DNA from: Podocnemis expansa | Lineage: Eukaryota > Chordata > Testudines > Podocnemididae | NCBI GenBank assembly: GCA_007922195.1 | Contig: ML682013.1 | Span: 19,768,532-19,832,531 of the forward strand | DNA: 64,000 bases | Direction: 5' to 3' | Part shown: positions 1 to 9,307 of the stretch, in pieces | Layout of the letters: each line of letters begins with the position of its first letter | Numbering within the stretch: the stretch's first letter is position 1 | Position numbers and translations under genes: made by a program | Notes under the pieces: model-generated | The model's input: only the letters and a program-made list of their open reading frames with translations | Told to the model about the DNA's origin: nothing | Databases searched by the model: none

Positions 1-652
1 CTCCTATGACTGTTAACTTGGGGGCTTTTTCACACATCAGTATGAATCAGACTTTAACTCAACCTTTAGCAAGATTTCATCCAGTCATAACACTCTCCCC
101 TCCACCAGCTTTGCCCATCATCCTGATGAGGTCAGAAAAGGTGACATACAATAAACCTTCCCAAACAGAAAGAAAAGAAATAATTTGATGAATTACAAAA
201 GGATTCAATCCTAACTATTTAAAGCTGTACAGTGTCTTTGTCAGTATAGTGTCATATCACCAACATAAAGAATTTTATTCTCACTTAGATTGCTTTTGGG
301 GCTTTTCTCTCCATGGATTTGCTCCCATCTATGAGGAATGGAGTCCACTCACTCAGCTGTTGAGGAACACCTGCTGTTTCTATGGGATTTACTGTCATAT
401 TACCATTATTGTTGCCCAAAACAGACCTGAACCAAGGTTGTGGGCTGATCCTTGTACCTCCACCAACTTGTGCTCCTTCAGTTTGGTCTTTCCCCTATTT
501 CCCAAACTGGGAGAGAAATGTACAGTCCATGACTTGGCTTTCTTAATTTTTGCCTATGCCATTCTCTCTCTCTCTGTTCTCATCTATCCTCAGTTTCCAT
601 GTGTTCTATCTCTCATACATGGACACTGACCTTCAGTTGCAGTTCTACTAAC
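1..652. other. no recognisable gene or repeat
   Basis: AT-rich sequence with short chance ORFs (the longest, 126 codons at 249-629, has no recognisable domain). I see no repeat family, splice-flanked exon or RNA gene. Confidence 0.5.
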
Positions 653-741
653 AGTTAGGCAAAGCCTAGTATAAAGAGGGAGCAAATGAGTCCAGATTAA
701 GCCTCCTTAATCCGGACTAATTTGCTAGTGTAGACATAGCC
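653..741. mobile_element. foldback MITE, right-end fragment
   Basis: About 90 bases matching the terminal part of the foldback MITE family seen complete at 1244-2458. It ends with GCTAGTGTAGACATAGCC and contains the self-complementary stretch around TTAATCCGGACTAATTTGC. The other end is missing, so no target duplication can be tested. Confidence 0.7.
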
Positions 742-1240
742 ATTATGTTTTCCAGTGGTGAAACAACAAGGAGATACATAAGAAAATCAATGGCATGATC
801 ATTTAAAAAACAGAAAAGATAACTAATCTTTATACTGGCAAGTAGCTAATCTATGGAACTCACTACTAGAAGAGATTGTTGAATTAAATAGCTTGAATTC
901 AAAACAACTGAATAATTTTATGATAATAATAACATTTAGAATTTTGTTTCATAAGTTAAGAGCAATCAAATAGTTTGATCTATGATTTATGCTGATCTCT
1001 GCATGGGTCAGGAATGATATTTCCCTTCATATGGAGAATTACATGATTTGCTTTGTGAATTATGCTTTTCCCCCTTATTCTTATGAATCTTTAGTACAGG
1101 CCACTGCCAGGGGGAGGATATTGGACTTGATGAATGAAAGGTCTCGTGTGGATCACAAATCTTATGTTTCTTGAGTCTTTCCAGCACTTAAAGCACTACA
1201 GTGACACAACTGAACTGCTGTAGTACTTCAGTGTGCACAT
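742..1240. other. no recognisable gene or repeat
   Basis: AT-rich spacer between two MITE copies. No coding, RNA or repeat signal recognised. Confidence 0.5.
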
Positions 1241-1243
1241 TAT

Positions 1244-2458
1244 GGCTATGTCTACACTAGCAAATTAGTCCAGTTTAAGGAGGCTTTATCTGGACTAATT
1301 TGCTCCCTATCTACACTAGGCTTTGCCTAGCTCAAACTAAAAATTTTTTAGTTCAAACTAAGCAAAGCTTACTTTGAACTACTTAGTTTGAATGGTAAGT
1401 TTGAACTAACTGCTTAGTTCACGCTTATTTTGAACTTTAGTTTGAACTAGTGTAACCTGCTAGGGTGGGCTCAAATTCATTCAATTGCCCCTCTCCAGTG
1501 CCTCACAGAGAAAACCCCTGACGAAAGCAACTGGAGAGCCAGGATCCAGTTGTTAAAAGGACTCACGGCGAAGACTGCTCAGAGTTTCCATCCACATTAA
1601 ACTATTACTCAACAGAAACGTAACAATGAACTTTATTAACTAACTAAACACACCTTATCCTAAAGAACCATGATACATTTAAACAAAACAGTAAGAAACC
1701 CAAGAGTCCCAAAGTTCAGGTGGAGTCACCCTTATCTCAATTGCAGTCTTTTAAGTCCTTGGGGCTTGAATGCAGAACGAAAGCAATCCTCATCCTCTCT
1801 AGCTGCAGGAATCTTCAGGCAGATGCCATGCAGTCCTTTCTTCCTCCTGTGCAGCCAGCACCATGCAATCAAGTCACTGGCCATCCAACTCCCAGTTCCA
1901 CTGCAGACAATTCCCCTGCATAGCAGTCGAAAGCTGGGAGAAAACATCCTGCAGGCCACTCCTGCTCAGCTCCTTTTACTGAGTCCCTTAGCCGATGTCC
2001 TCTGCAGCTCTCTGTTTGCTCCTCTCCAGGCTTCTCTTCTCCGGCTTCTCCCTGGGCATGTAACTCCAGCAAAACAATAAAACTTGTGGAGCATGCTCAG
2101 TGTGCTCCCTCACCCTCTTACCAGAAGTTTCTGGTTTCTGGGCTGCAAAATCTGCCCAGCAACGTAACCCAGCCATAAGGGTCCCTAAAAGAGATTGCAC
2201 CTATTTAGGCACATGGGTTACACTAGCATGGTGTAGTCATGCTAGTTTGAACTATATAAGTTTGAACTACCGGTTAGTTCGAACTAGCTGCGCTGTTTTA
2301 GTTTGAACTAAAAAGTTAGCTCAAACTCAAAAAAGCATGGCTAGGCTGAACTAAAAAGTTAGTTTGAACTAAAAAAATGCAGTTAGTTCGACCTAACTTC
2401 AAACTACTTAGTTTCGACTAAGCAAGACTGAACTAAATTTTAAGTATAGACATAGCCT
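1244..2458. mobile_element. foldback MITE (GGCTATGTC ends), TSD TAT
   Basis: Begins GGCTATGTCTACACTAGC and ends with the approximate complement (TATAGACATAGCC). Flanked by a 3-bp direct repeat TAT (1241-1243 and 2459-2461). The body is built from many copies of the short palindrome TTAGTTTGAACTAA and variants, so the whole element can fold on itself. It encodes no transposase, so it must be mobilised in trans. The centre is interrupted by a solo LTR at 1451-2222. Three-bp duplications suggest a PIF/Harbinger-like mobiliser, but the duplicated triplets are not the usual TWA, so the superfamily is unsettled. Confidence 0.8.
1451..2222 (-). mobile_element. solo LTR inside a MITE, TSD CTAG
   Basis: A 772-bp block with LTR-type ends: it starts TGTAAC and ends GTTACA, flanked by the 4-bp direct repeat CTAG (1447-1450 and 2223-2226). 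Minus orientation is suggested by an AATAAA polyadenylation signal read on the complementary strand near 1631-1640. There is no internal coding region, so it is a solo LTR left by LTR-LTR recombination. The 4-bp duplication fits Ty3/gypsy. ORFs on both strands inside it (for example 1670-2080) have no recognisable domain. Confidence 0.75.
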
Positions 2459-2461
2459 ATA

Positions 2462-2878
2462 TTTCCTAACAGGAATGGTTCTCTTACTGGCATACATATC
2501 CACCTTCCTGCAAGGTGGTAGATACATCAACAGAGAATGTTCCAATTAATTTAAGCATCATATGTGGAGACTGAGGTTGGCTTACCTATCCCTCTCAGAG
2601 GTGTCAGTTTCTCATCCCCATGACCAACATAGTTAAACCAACCAAATTTCTCAGTTAGACCACCAGCTCTAGGACTGATCAATACAAAGGCCTACAGAAC
2701 ACTATATCATTACAATAAAAAGGCTTGCAATATTGATGAAATCAACGAGACCAAATGGTATATCTATCACCCAACAAGACATTTAGAAGGTTTCTTTTTT
2801 AAAAGACAACCTCCAAGAAAATACTAGGTATTCTACAGAAAGAGGTTCTACATTCATAATTAGTAATAGCATTCCATC
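2462..2878. other. no recognisable gene or repeat
   Basis: Spacer between two MITE copies. Nothing recognised on either strand. Confidence 0.5.
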
Positions 2879-2881
2879 AAA

Positions 2882-3362
2882 GGCTATGTTTACACCTAAA
2901 AGCTTAGGTCAGACTTACTTAGTTCAAACTAATTAGTTCAAAGCTAGTTCGAACTATCCTCATTTTTTTAGTTCAAACTCACTTTTTAGTTTGAACTAGC
3001 TGTGCTTTTTTTAGTTTGAACTAACTTTTTATTTCAAACTATAAAAGCTCAGCTAGTTCAAACTAAAAGTTAGTTCAAACTAAAAACATGCAGTTAGTTC
3101 GAACTAAGTGCTAGTTTGAAATTATTTAGTTTGAGCTAGCATGACTACATCATGCTAGGTTGAACTAAAGTTCAAAATAAGTTCAAACTAAGCAGTTAGT
3201 TCGGACTAACCAGATGAACTAACTAGTTTGAAATAAGTTTTGCTTAGTTCGAACTAAAAAGTTTTTTAGTTTGAACTAGGCAAAGCATTGTGTAGACAGG
3301 ACTCAAATTAGTTTGAATTAAGACTCCTTAATTAGAACTAATTTGCTAGTGTAGACATAGCC
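2882..3362. mobile_element. foldback MITE (GGCTATG ends), TSD AAA
   Basis: Starts GGCTATGTTTACACC and ends GCTAGTGTAGACATAGCC, with AAA duplicated at 2879-2881 and 3363-3365. The interior is a run of AGTTTGAACTA / TTAGTTCGAACTAA palindromes. It is an uninterrupted copy of the family seen at 1244-2458 and useful as its local reference. Confidence 0.85.
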
Positions 3363-3365
3363 AAA

Positions 3366-4015
3366 GAGTCTCAGTGTTACACAAATGTTAATGAGCTGTG
3401 TCTCAATGCTCCAGTGAAACAGGTAAACATTATTATTCCCTTTATTGGGGGTGTGTGTGGAATTAAGGGACAGAGAAGTTATCTAAAAACACAGAGGAAT
3501 TCTGTCGTACAGCTGTGACTAGAACTTAAATCTTCTGACCCTGGTCCTGTTTTTTTAACTACAAACCCATCCTTCCCCATTGATAATTCTGGAAGTCCCA
3601 CAAATAGACATAATTTTTCCTACGGAGACGGCCTTGACTCAATACAAGATACTGTGTTTCTAATGGTGGTGTCTTTCTAATGAAATGTAAAAACCAAAGT
3701 TCTGGCCACTCATCATCTGAAAACGTTTTCACTACCCTTTTTGGAAAACTCGAGCGTTATTAATGTGCTATGTCTAAATTTCAACCTGGGCAATTACTTC
3801 CTGACTATGTAAAATCCCTGCGCTTTAAAATTGATAATATTCTTCATGAAAACTGTTGTGCAGGATTGTTATTACAGAATGGCTGTCAGATCACAGTCCT
3901 GGTAGCAAATAATTATTAGCAGAATTTAGCATTTGTGCATGTTTGTGTACTGTAACTGACTCATATAGTTGTCTTACATTTTTTCCTATAGAAACTGTTT
4001 ACTATAATTTTTTGT
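3366..4015. other. no recognisable gene or repeat
   Basis: AT-rich spacer. Nothing recognised. Confidence 0.5.
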
Positions 4016-4292
4016 GAGATAGCATTATCTAGTGGTTAGGGAAAGTCTTAAGACTTTGGTTCTATTCCTGGTATTGTCACAGACAAGCTATGTGAGCTTG
4101 AACAAGTCACTTTACCTCTCTGAGTCTTTATTATTTCTCCTCATTCTTTTTGTCTTTCTTACTGATTAGACTGTAATCTTTTGTGGGTAGGAACTGTCTC
4201 TTGCTATGTGTTTGTAACATCTCATATCAAAAGATCCCACTTTGAATTTGGGCCTCTGGCCACTATTGTGATCCAAATATACAAATCTTGGT
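4016..4292 (+). mobile_element. MIR/CORE-SINE relic
   Basis: Contains the degenerate SINE head (TAGTGGTTAGGGAAAG, followed by TTCTATTCCTGG in place of a box B) and a MIR-like core (GCTATGTGAGCTTGAACAAG, then TCACTTTACCTCTCTGAG). The tail resembles the common reptilian CORE-SINE tail (TTAGACTGTAATCTTTTGTG, then GGAACTGTCTCTTG). Old and strongly diverged; the limits are approximate. Confidence 0.65.
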
Positions 4293-4554
4293 CTGCTCAT
4301 GAGCTGTTCATTCCATGTATTCTTTATCCAAAATTCAAAATCTGAGCTGTATTGCTTCAGTTTGATTGTGCTATATAACAGGTGGCATGGTTTCTATTCC
4401 CTGATTGGCAGAGTTAACTTTTTAAAGGTGGATTACGTCCTTCTTCGAGATGGGCTGCTCACATACATTCAGTTATAGGTGTCTATGTGCCGCAGCGCAT
4501 GGTAGCTTGGAAAGTCTTCAGGCTTAGCCTATCAGGTCAGGGCACATGGCCAAT

Positions 4555-5319
4555 CAGGGGCGTCGCTGGGGTGGGGAGGGACCCGGGGCATGGGTCCAGC
4601 CCCCGCCCCCCCAGAAGGCCACTTCCCCTGGCCTGGGATATGGCCAGGGGGAAGCCGCGCTGCTGCTGGCAGCTATACCGTGGTGTGGCACAGTGTGGCG
4701 CAGGCTGGCCTGGCCCAGCCCGAAGTGGCCACTGGAGGCCGGGCACGCAGCTGCAGCCCTGGATCCCTGGCTGGGGACGGGGCCACAGCCACAGCCAGGC
4801 CCCGGATCCCCAGCAGGGGACGGGACCACCATGGGTAGCCAGCCGGGCCCCGGATCCCTGGCTGGGAACAGGGCTGCTGTGGCTGCAGGCGGCCAGCTGG
4901 GCCCTGGATTCCCAGCCTGGCCGCCGGTGGCTGCGGTGACCCCGTCCCCAGCTGGGGATCCGGGACCTGGCTGCTGGCAGCCGCCGCCGCCGCGGCCCCA
5001 TCTCCGGCCTGGGATCCAAGGCTGTGGCTGCGGGCCCAGCCTCCAACGGCCGCTTCTGGCCAGGCCAGGCCGTGCCGCGCCACAGCCTAGCTGCTGGCAG
5101 TGGCGCAGCCACCCCCTGGCCCTATCCATGGCCAGGGGGCGGGGCCTGCCAGGTGGCAAACTGGGCCCCGGATCCCTGGCCAGAGACGCAGCCACCGTGG
5201 CCGTGGACCACCAGGGATCGGGGCCCAGATCCCCGGCCCGATTGGGCCGGAGATCCAGGGCACCAGCGTTGGGACCCGGGGCACATGCCCTGGGGTGCCC
5301 AACACTAGCGACACCACTG
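4555..5319. mobile_element. GC-rich hAT-type non-autonomous element, 8-bp TSD
   Basis: 765 bp, very GC-rich and full of GGATCCCTGG-type motifs. It starts CAGGGGCGTCGCTGG; the right end read in reverse is CAGTGGTGTCGCTAG (12 of 15). The flanks are TGGCCAAT (4547-4554) and CGGCCAAT (5320-5327), an 8-bp duplication with one mismatch. The paralogous DIRS copy B has the uninterrupted site at about 17702-17720 (GTGGCCAATGCCCC), which confirms the boundaries. Long ORFs on both strands here (up to 290 codons) are products of GC-rich repetition, not genes. Inverted relative to the copies at 29865 and 51570. Confidence 0.85.
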
Positions 5320-5431
5320 CGGCCAATGTCCCCTCTCTGCCACGAGTGCAGCTGCATAGGTGACGGTGACAGTGACCCTGACCCTCCCAGTCTCATATAC
5401 CTTCACCAACTCCATTAGCGGGGATGGTATG

Positions 5432-5510
5432 TGAGTAGCCCATCTCGAAGAAGGATGGTTACTGGTAAGTAACCCACCGTTCTCCTCCAAGTGTTGCTCA
5501 CATCATTCCA
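5432..5510. repeat. DIRS internal complementary region (copy A)
   Basis: This stretch (GAAGAAGGATGGTTACTGG ... GTTGCTCACATCATTCC) is the reverse complement of the element's two outer ends placed side by side. That is the internal complementary region DIRS elements use to rebuild a circular intermediate. It retains the joined-end arrangement also seen in copies B and C. Confidence 0.7.
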
Positions 5511-5552
5511 TTATAGGTGACTGCTAGCTGTACCCGTGGATGGTGGGAGGAG

Positions 5553-5990
5553 TTACAATCTACCCACAGTGAGTACAGCTCTGCCCAGAGTGGCATCATC
5601 TCTAGCCTGCTGGGTGATAGAGTAGTGCATCGTGAAGGTGTGAACCGACGACCACGTAGCAGCCCTGCAGATCTCTTGGATCGGGACCTTAGCAAGGAAG
5701 GCCGTTGAGGATGCTTGGGCCCTGGTAGAGTGGGCTCTAACAATCCCAAGAAGGGGCGTGTTCGATCTTCCATAGCAGTCTTTAATGCAGTTCATAATCC
5801 AATTTGACGTACACTGTGAGGATACTGGTGGGCCTCTCTTGCGTTCGGCAACTACCACAAACAGTTGGGGGTCTTGCAGAATGGTCGGGTGCATTCGATG
5901 TAAGTTAGGAACATTCTCCTCACGTCCACTGTATGCCACTTCCTCTGGTTCTGTGTAAGCTAAGGATCTGGGTAAAAAACTGTCAAGCAA
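5553..5990 (-). pseudogene. DIRS tyrosine recombinase, C-terminal part (copy A)
   Basis: A 145-codon open segment that is the C-terminal catalytic half of a DIRS tyrosine recombinase, the integrase of these elements. Visible are the HSTR motif (box II His-x-x-Arg) and, downstream, HTFTMHY with the likely nucleophilic tyrosine; this arrangement is standard for the R-H-R-Y recombinase family. Upstream sequence to about 6400 continues the same gene in broken frames (compare copy B 18390-19376) and is then cut off by the CR1 insertion, so the DNA-binding N-terminal half is gone. Copy A keeps the tyrosine that copy B has lost. Confidence in family is high; the copy cannot be functional. Confidence 0.8.
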
Positions 5991-6408
5991 ATTTCCTGGT
6001 TAAGGTGGAAGAGGGTGGCCACTTTAGGGAGGAAGGATGGGTGGTGATGCAAAACCACTTTATACAGGTAGAACCTTCTACATTGGGGTTCTGAGGAGAG
6101 GGCTTTCAACTCCAAAACCCATCTAGCAGAAGTGATTGTCCTTCTAGGACAGAACCAGCATGGTGGCTGAGTCCAGAGGTGCATAGGGGGGCTCCGTCAT
6201 TGCCCAGAGGATGACGTTCAGGTCCCATGGAGGGGTGAGCTTATGGCGTTGGGGAAAAAGTCTTTCTACCCCTTTTAGAAATCTCATGGAAGTGGAATGG
6301 GAGAAGACTGATTGCCCATCCACTGTCTTGTGGAGGGCTAAGTGGACTCTCAGTGAGGAAGAAGAAAGGCCTTTTTCTCTGAGGTCTAACAGGTACTCAA
6401 GGATCAGG

Positions 6409-7380
6409 AAAAGTCAGCATGGATTTACCAAGGGTAAATCATGTCTGACCAGTCTCATCTCCTTGTATGATCAGATGACTGGTTTTCTGGATGCAGGAAG
6501 AACCGTTGATGTGATATACCTTGATTTTAGCAGAGCTTTTGATACAGTTTCCCACAGCATTCTCATTGGCAAATTAAGGAAGTATGGGTTGGATAGGTGG
6601 ACTATAAGGTGGATAGAGAACTGGCTAGATCAACGGTTTCAGCGTGTAGGAATCAATGGTTCCATGTCTAGCTGGCAACCAGTAACGAGTGGTGTGCCCC
6701 ACGGGTTGGTCCTGGGGCCAGTTCTGTTCAACATTTTCATCAATGATCTGGATGATGGAATAGACTGCATTCTCAGTAAGTTTGCGGATGACACCAAGCT
6801 GGGGGGACCAGTAGACACATTGGAGGGCAAGGACAGGATTCAGGGAGACCTAGATAAATTAGAACAGTGGGCCAATAGAAATCTTATGAGGTTCAATAAC
6901 GACAAGTGTAAAATCCTGCACGTGGGATGAAAAAACCCCATGCACTGCTACAGGCTGGGAAACATTCAGCTAAGTAGTAGCAGTGTAGAAAAGGACCTGG
7001 GGGTCATGGTGGATGGGAAGCTAGATATGAGTCAGCAGTGCGCTCTTGCTGCCAAAAAGGCCAATGGCATAGTGGGCTGCATCAAAAGAAGTATTACCAG
7101 CAGATCAAGGGATGTGATCATTCCCCTCTATTCTGCACTGGTGAGGCCACATCTAGAATACTGTGTTCGGTTTTGGGCTCCCCACTACAAAAAGGACAGG
7201 GACATGCTAGAGAGAGTTCAGAGGAGGGCAACCAAAATGATTAAAGGGCTGGAGCACAAGCCCTGTGAGGAAAGACTGAAAGCATTAGGCTTATTTAGTC
7301 TGCAGAAGAGAAGATTGAGGGGGGATTTGATAGCAACCTTCAACTACTTGAAGGGATACTCTAAGGAAGATGGAGGTTGA
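6409..7380 (+). pseudogene. CR1 ORF2 reverse transcriptase, C-terminal half
   Basis: Encodes the RT of CR1 ORF2, which copies element RNA at a nicked target. Visible in one frame are [13 protein letters not shown], then [11 protein letters not shown] (the first catalytic Asp region), the FADD box ([10 protein letters not shown] near 6778-6807) and the thumb region ([10 protein letters not shown] ... [10 protein letters not shown]). The only break is a TGA at 6928-6930, where relatives usually have Arg; CGA to TGA is a CpG transition. The frame continues open to 7378. The upstream ATG at 6211 lies in DIRS sequence and is not a real start. The endonuclease domain is missing. With a single decay stop, this looks like one of the younger insertions in the window. 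Confidence 0.88.
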
Positions 7381-7665
7381 CTGTTCTCAGTAATAACAGA
7401 GGACAGAATGAGGAGCAATGGTCTCAAGTTGCGGTTACGGAGGTCGAGGCTGGATATTAGAAAAAAACTTTTTTACTAGGCGAGTGGTGAAGCCTTGGAA
7501 TGAGCTGCCGAGGGAGGTGGTGAAATCTGCATCTTTGGAGGTGTTTAAGGCCCGGCTGGACAAAACCATGACTGGGATGATTTAGTGGGAGTGGTCCTGC
7601 CTCTGGCAGGGAGTTGGACTAGATGACCTATGAGGTCCCTTCCAACCCTATGATTCTATGATTCT
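6409..7665 (+). mobile_element. 5'-truncated CR1 LINE inserted in DIRS copy A
   Basis: A CR1-clade non-LTR retrotransposon, 5'-truncated as is usual, running from the RT finger region to a complete 3' end. The 3' UTR contains AGATGACCTATGAGGTCC and ends in the diagnostic short repeat TATGATTCTATGATTCT. On the left, DIRS sequence AAGGATCAGG meets CR1 sequence, and GATCAGG appears to be shared by both partners. On the right, DIRS resumes about 2.7 kb further along the element, so the insertion went with, or followed, a deletion. Confidence 0.9.
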
Positions 7666-9139
7666 AAGTTTCCTTGGCTCCTTGTTTTTGGGCATAGAAC
7701 CTGGCTGTCCTTGTCTTTCCTTCTGGTTCACAGCATTGATGACCAGCGAACCCAGAGTGGGGTGCTGGAACAGAAAGAACTTGTCCTGGGGAACATGGTT
7801 CTTCCAGTTCGCGACCCTTGATACCAGCGGGATCAAGGATGGGGTTTGCCAGCATGCCTTGACGATACTGTATACCCCTTCATGGAGAGGGACCGACACC
7901 TTGGCGGGTGGGGCCCTACGGCCAACGTCGAAGGGGGGATTAGTTTCCTCCTGGTCGACCCTGAGCTCCAGGTTTAAGTTTGCTGCCATATGGCTCAGCA
8001 ACGTCTGGTGGGCACGAGAGTCTTCATTGTGGTCAATTGGTCTCTCAAAGGTATACTCATCGGGTGATGAAGAGGAGCGGGCTTGGAAACCGCTACAGCG
8101 TGTGGAGTCTGGATTGGGCTCATCGTCCAAGAAGTCTGAGTCCATAGAGTGCACAGGAGACTGGTTGTGGTGATGCTGTGGGGTCAGGGTATCCTTGGCC
8201 ACCATGTCCAGCCAGTCGTGTGACCAGCCATTAAAAGAGGCCATGGCATCCCGAAGACATGTAGGTGAACATCCTCGAGTAGGTTGCGTGAGGGGGAGGG
8301 TCCCACTGATGCCGACTGTGCCGGGGGTCTCTTCCTTCGCTGAAGCATAGGCGAGGGAGAGTGGTTGCGGTATTGTTTCCCCAAATGGTCTACAATCTTT
8401 ATCATCATCTTGAGCGGAGAGGATTGGCCCGAGGCTGGGGGCAAAGTACAGACATGTCCCGAAAGGAGCGCAGAGAAGAGGCCAGGGAGCAGTCCTCACC
8501 GGGTTGCGGTACCGGTGCTGGGCTCAGCAGTACCAGATCTTTCGACAGGCAGTCTCCAGTGCTGGATTGCAGTGCCAGGGGCAGGTTGCTGGTCGGAACC
8601 AGGTTAGCGGACAGTACCGTCACTTGTGCCGACCTGGCTTCTGGTGCCATGGTCGGCATTGACTTGGGTTTCTTCCATGGTACCGTTAACGGTGCCACCT
8701 TTGGTCTGGCATCAGGATGGTTCAGTGACCGATGAGTATGGGGCCCCGACGGTACCAATGGGGGCGTTAACCGAGTCTTCAGACTCTGCACCGATGAACG
8801 GTCCCAGGGTTGCGGTGCCCAGGCCGGTCAGGGAGCCGGCGGAGCACTCATGGCTTGGGCAGCATTAGAGGCTTGTGCGGTATTCCCGGCAAGGGAGCGC
8901 AGACACAGCTTTCTGTCCTTGTGAGTCCTCAAGGACTGGCAAAGGGAGCAGCTCTCGGCAAGATGGGACTCACCCAGGCATGCGAGACATTTGTCGTGTG
9001 GATTATTGAGTGGGAAGGCTTTGAAGCATCCTAAGCATGGCTTGAAATTGGAGATCTTGAATTTCGCGGTAAAGACAGGCACTTGCTTATGCAAGTTTGT
9101 TGGCTGATCCAAAACTGACACTGTGGGTGGAAAAGGCAA
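7666..9139 (-). pseudogene. DIRS gag-like gene (copy A)
   Basis: Minus-strand remnants of the DIRS first ORF. The N-terminal part (828x-9139) has a cysteine/histidine cluster, C-x2-C-x4-H-x4-C-x2-C (CLACLGESHLAESCSLC), followed by a Pro/Ser-rich stretch in shifted frames. A 283-codon open piece at 7648-8499 covers the middle. Homologous to copy B 21510-23036. The Cys/His cluster probably binds nucleic acid. Frame shifts between pieces mean no intact product. Role by analogy: a structural or RNA-binding protein of the retroelement particle. Confidence 0.7.
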
Positions 9140-9307
9140 CTGGGAGGGTCAGGGTCACGGTCACCTATATAGCTGCAGTCGTGGCACAGAGGGGGCGTTG
9201 GCTGCATGCCCTGACCTGACAGGATAAGGCTGAAGACTTTCTGAGCTACCGTGCACTGTGGCACGTAGACACCTATAACTGAATGATGTGAGCAGCACTC
9301 GAAGGAG

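Larger units (their letters stand above)
4428..9307 (-). mobile_element. DIRS retrotransposon copy A (minus strand, deleted and interrupted)
   Basis: A DIRS-type element whose genes read on the minus strand: gag at the high-coordinate end, recombinase at the low end. The left terminal repeat starts near 4428 and the inverted right one ends near 9307. Internal sequence aligns with copy B (17572-23227) over 5320-6408 (= about 17700-18825) and 7666-9307 (= about 21509-23225). The RT/RNase H middle, about 2.7 kb in copy B, is absent and replaced by a CR1 LINE (6409-7665). A GC-rich hAT-type element sits in the left terminal repeat (4555-5319). There is no target duplication, as expected for tyrosine-recombinase integration. 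Confidence 0.85.

Noticed and set aside
249..629. 126-codon ORF as a host exon
   Set aside because: No recognisable domain, no convincing splice signals, and codon content looks random.
2882..3362. Possible CRISPR-like array of short repeats
   Set aside because: The repeated words are palindromes without regular spacing or unique spacers, inside a MITE with a target duplication, in a vertebrate genome.
4546..5418. Long overlapping ORFs on both strands (up to 290 and 280 codons)
   Set aside because: They lie in a GC-rich hAT-type element of repeated GGATCCCTGG units; both strands stay open because of composition, and there is no domain.
6211..6408. ATG-started N-terminus of the CR1 RT frame
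   Set aside because: This part is DIRS copy A sequence that happens to be in frame; the CR1 begins at about 6409.
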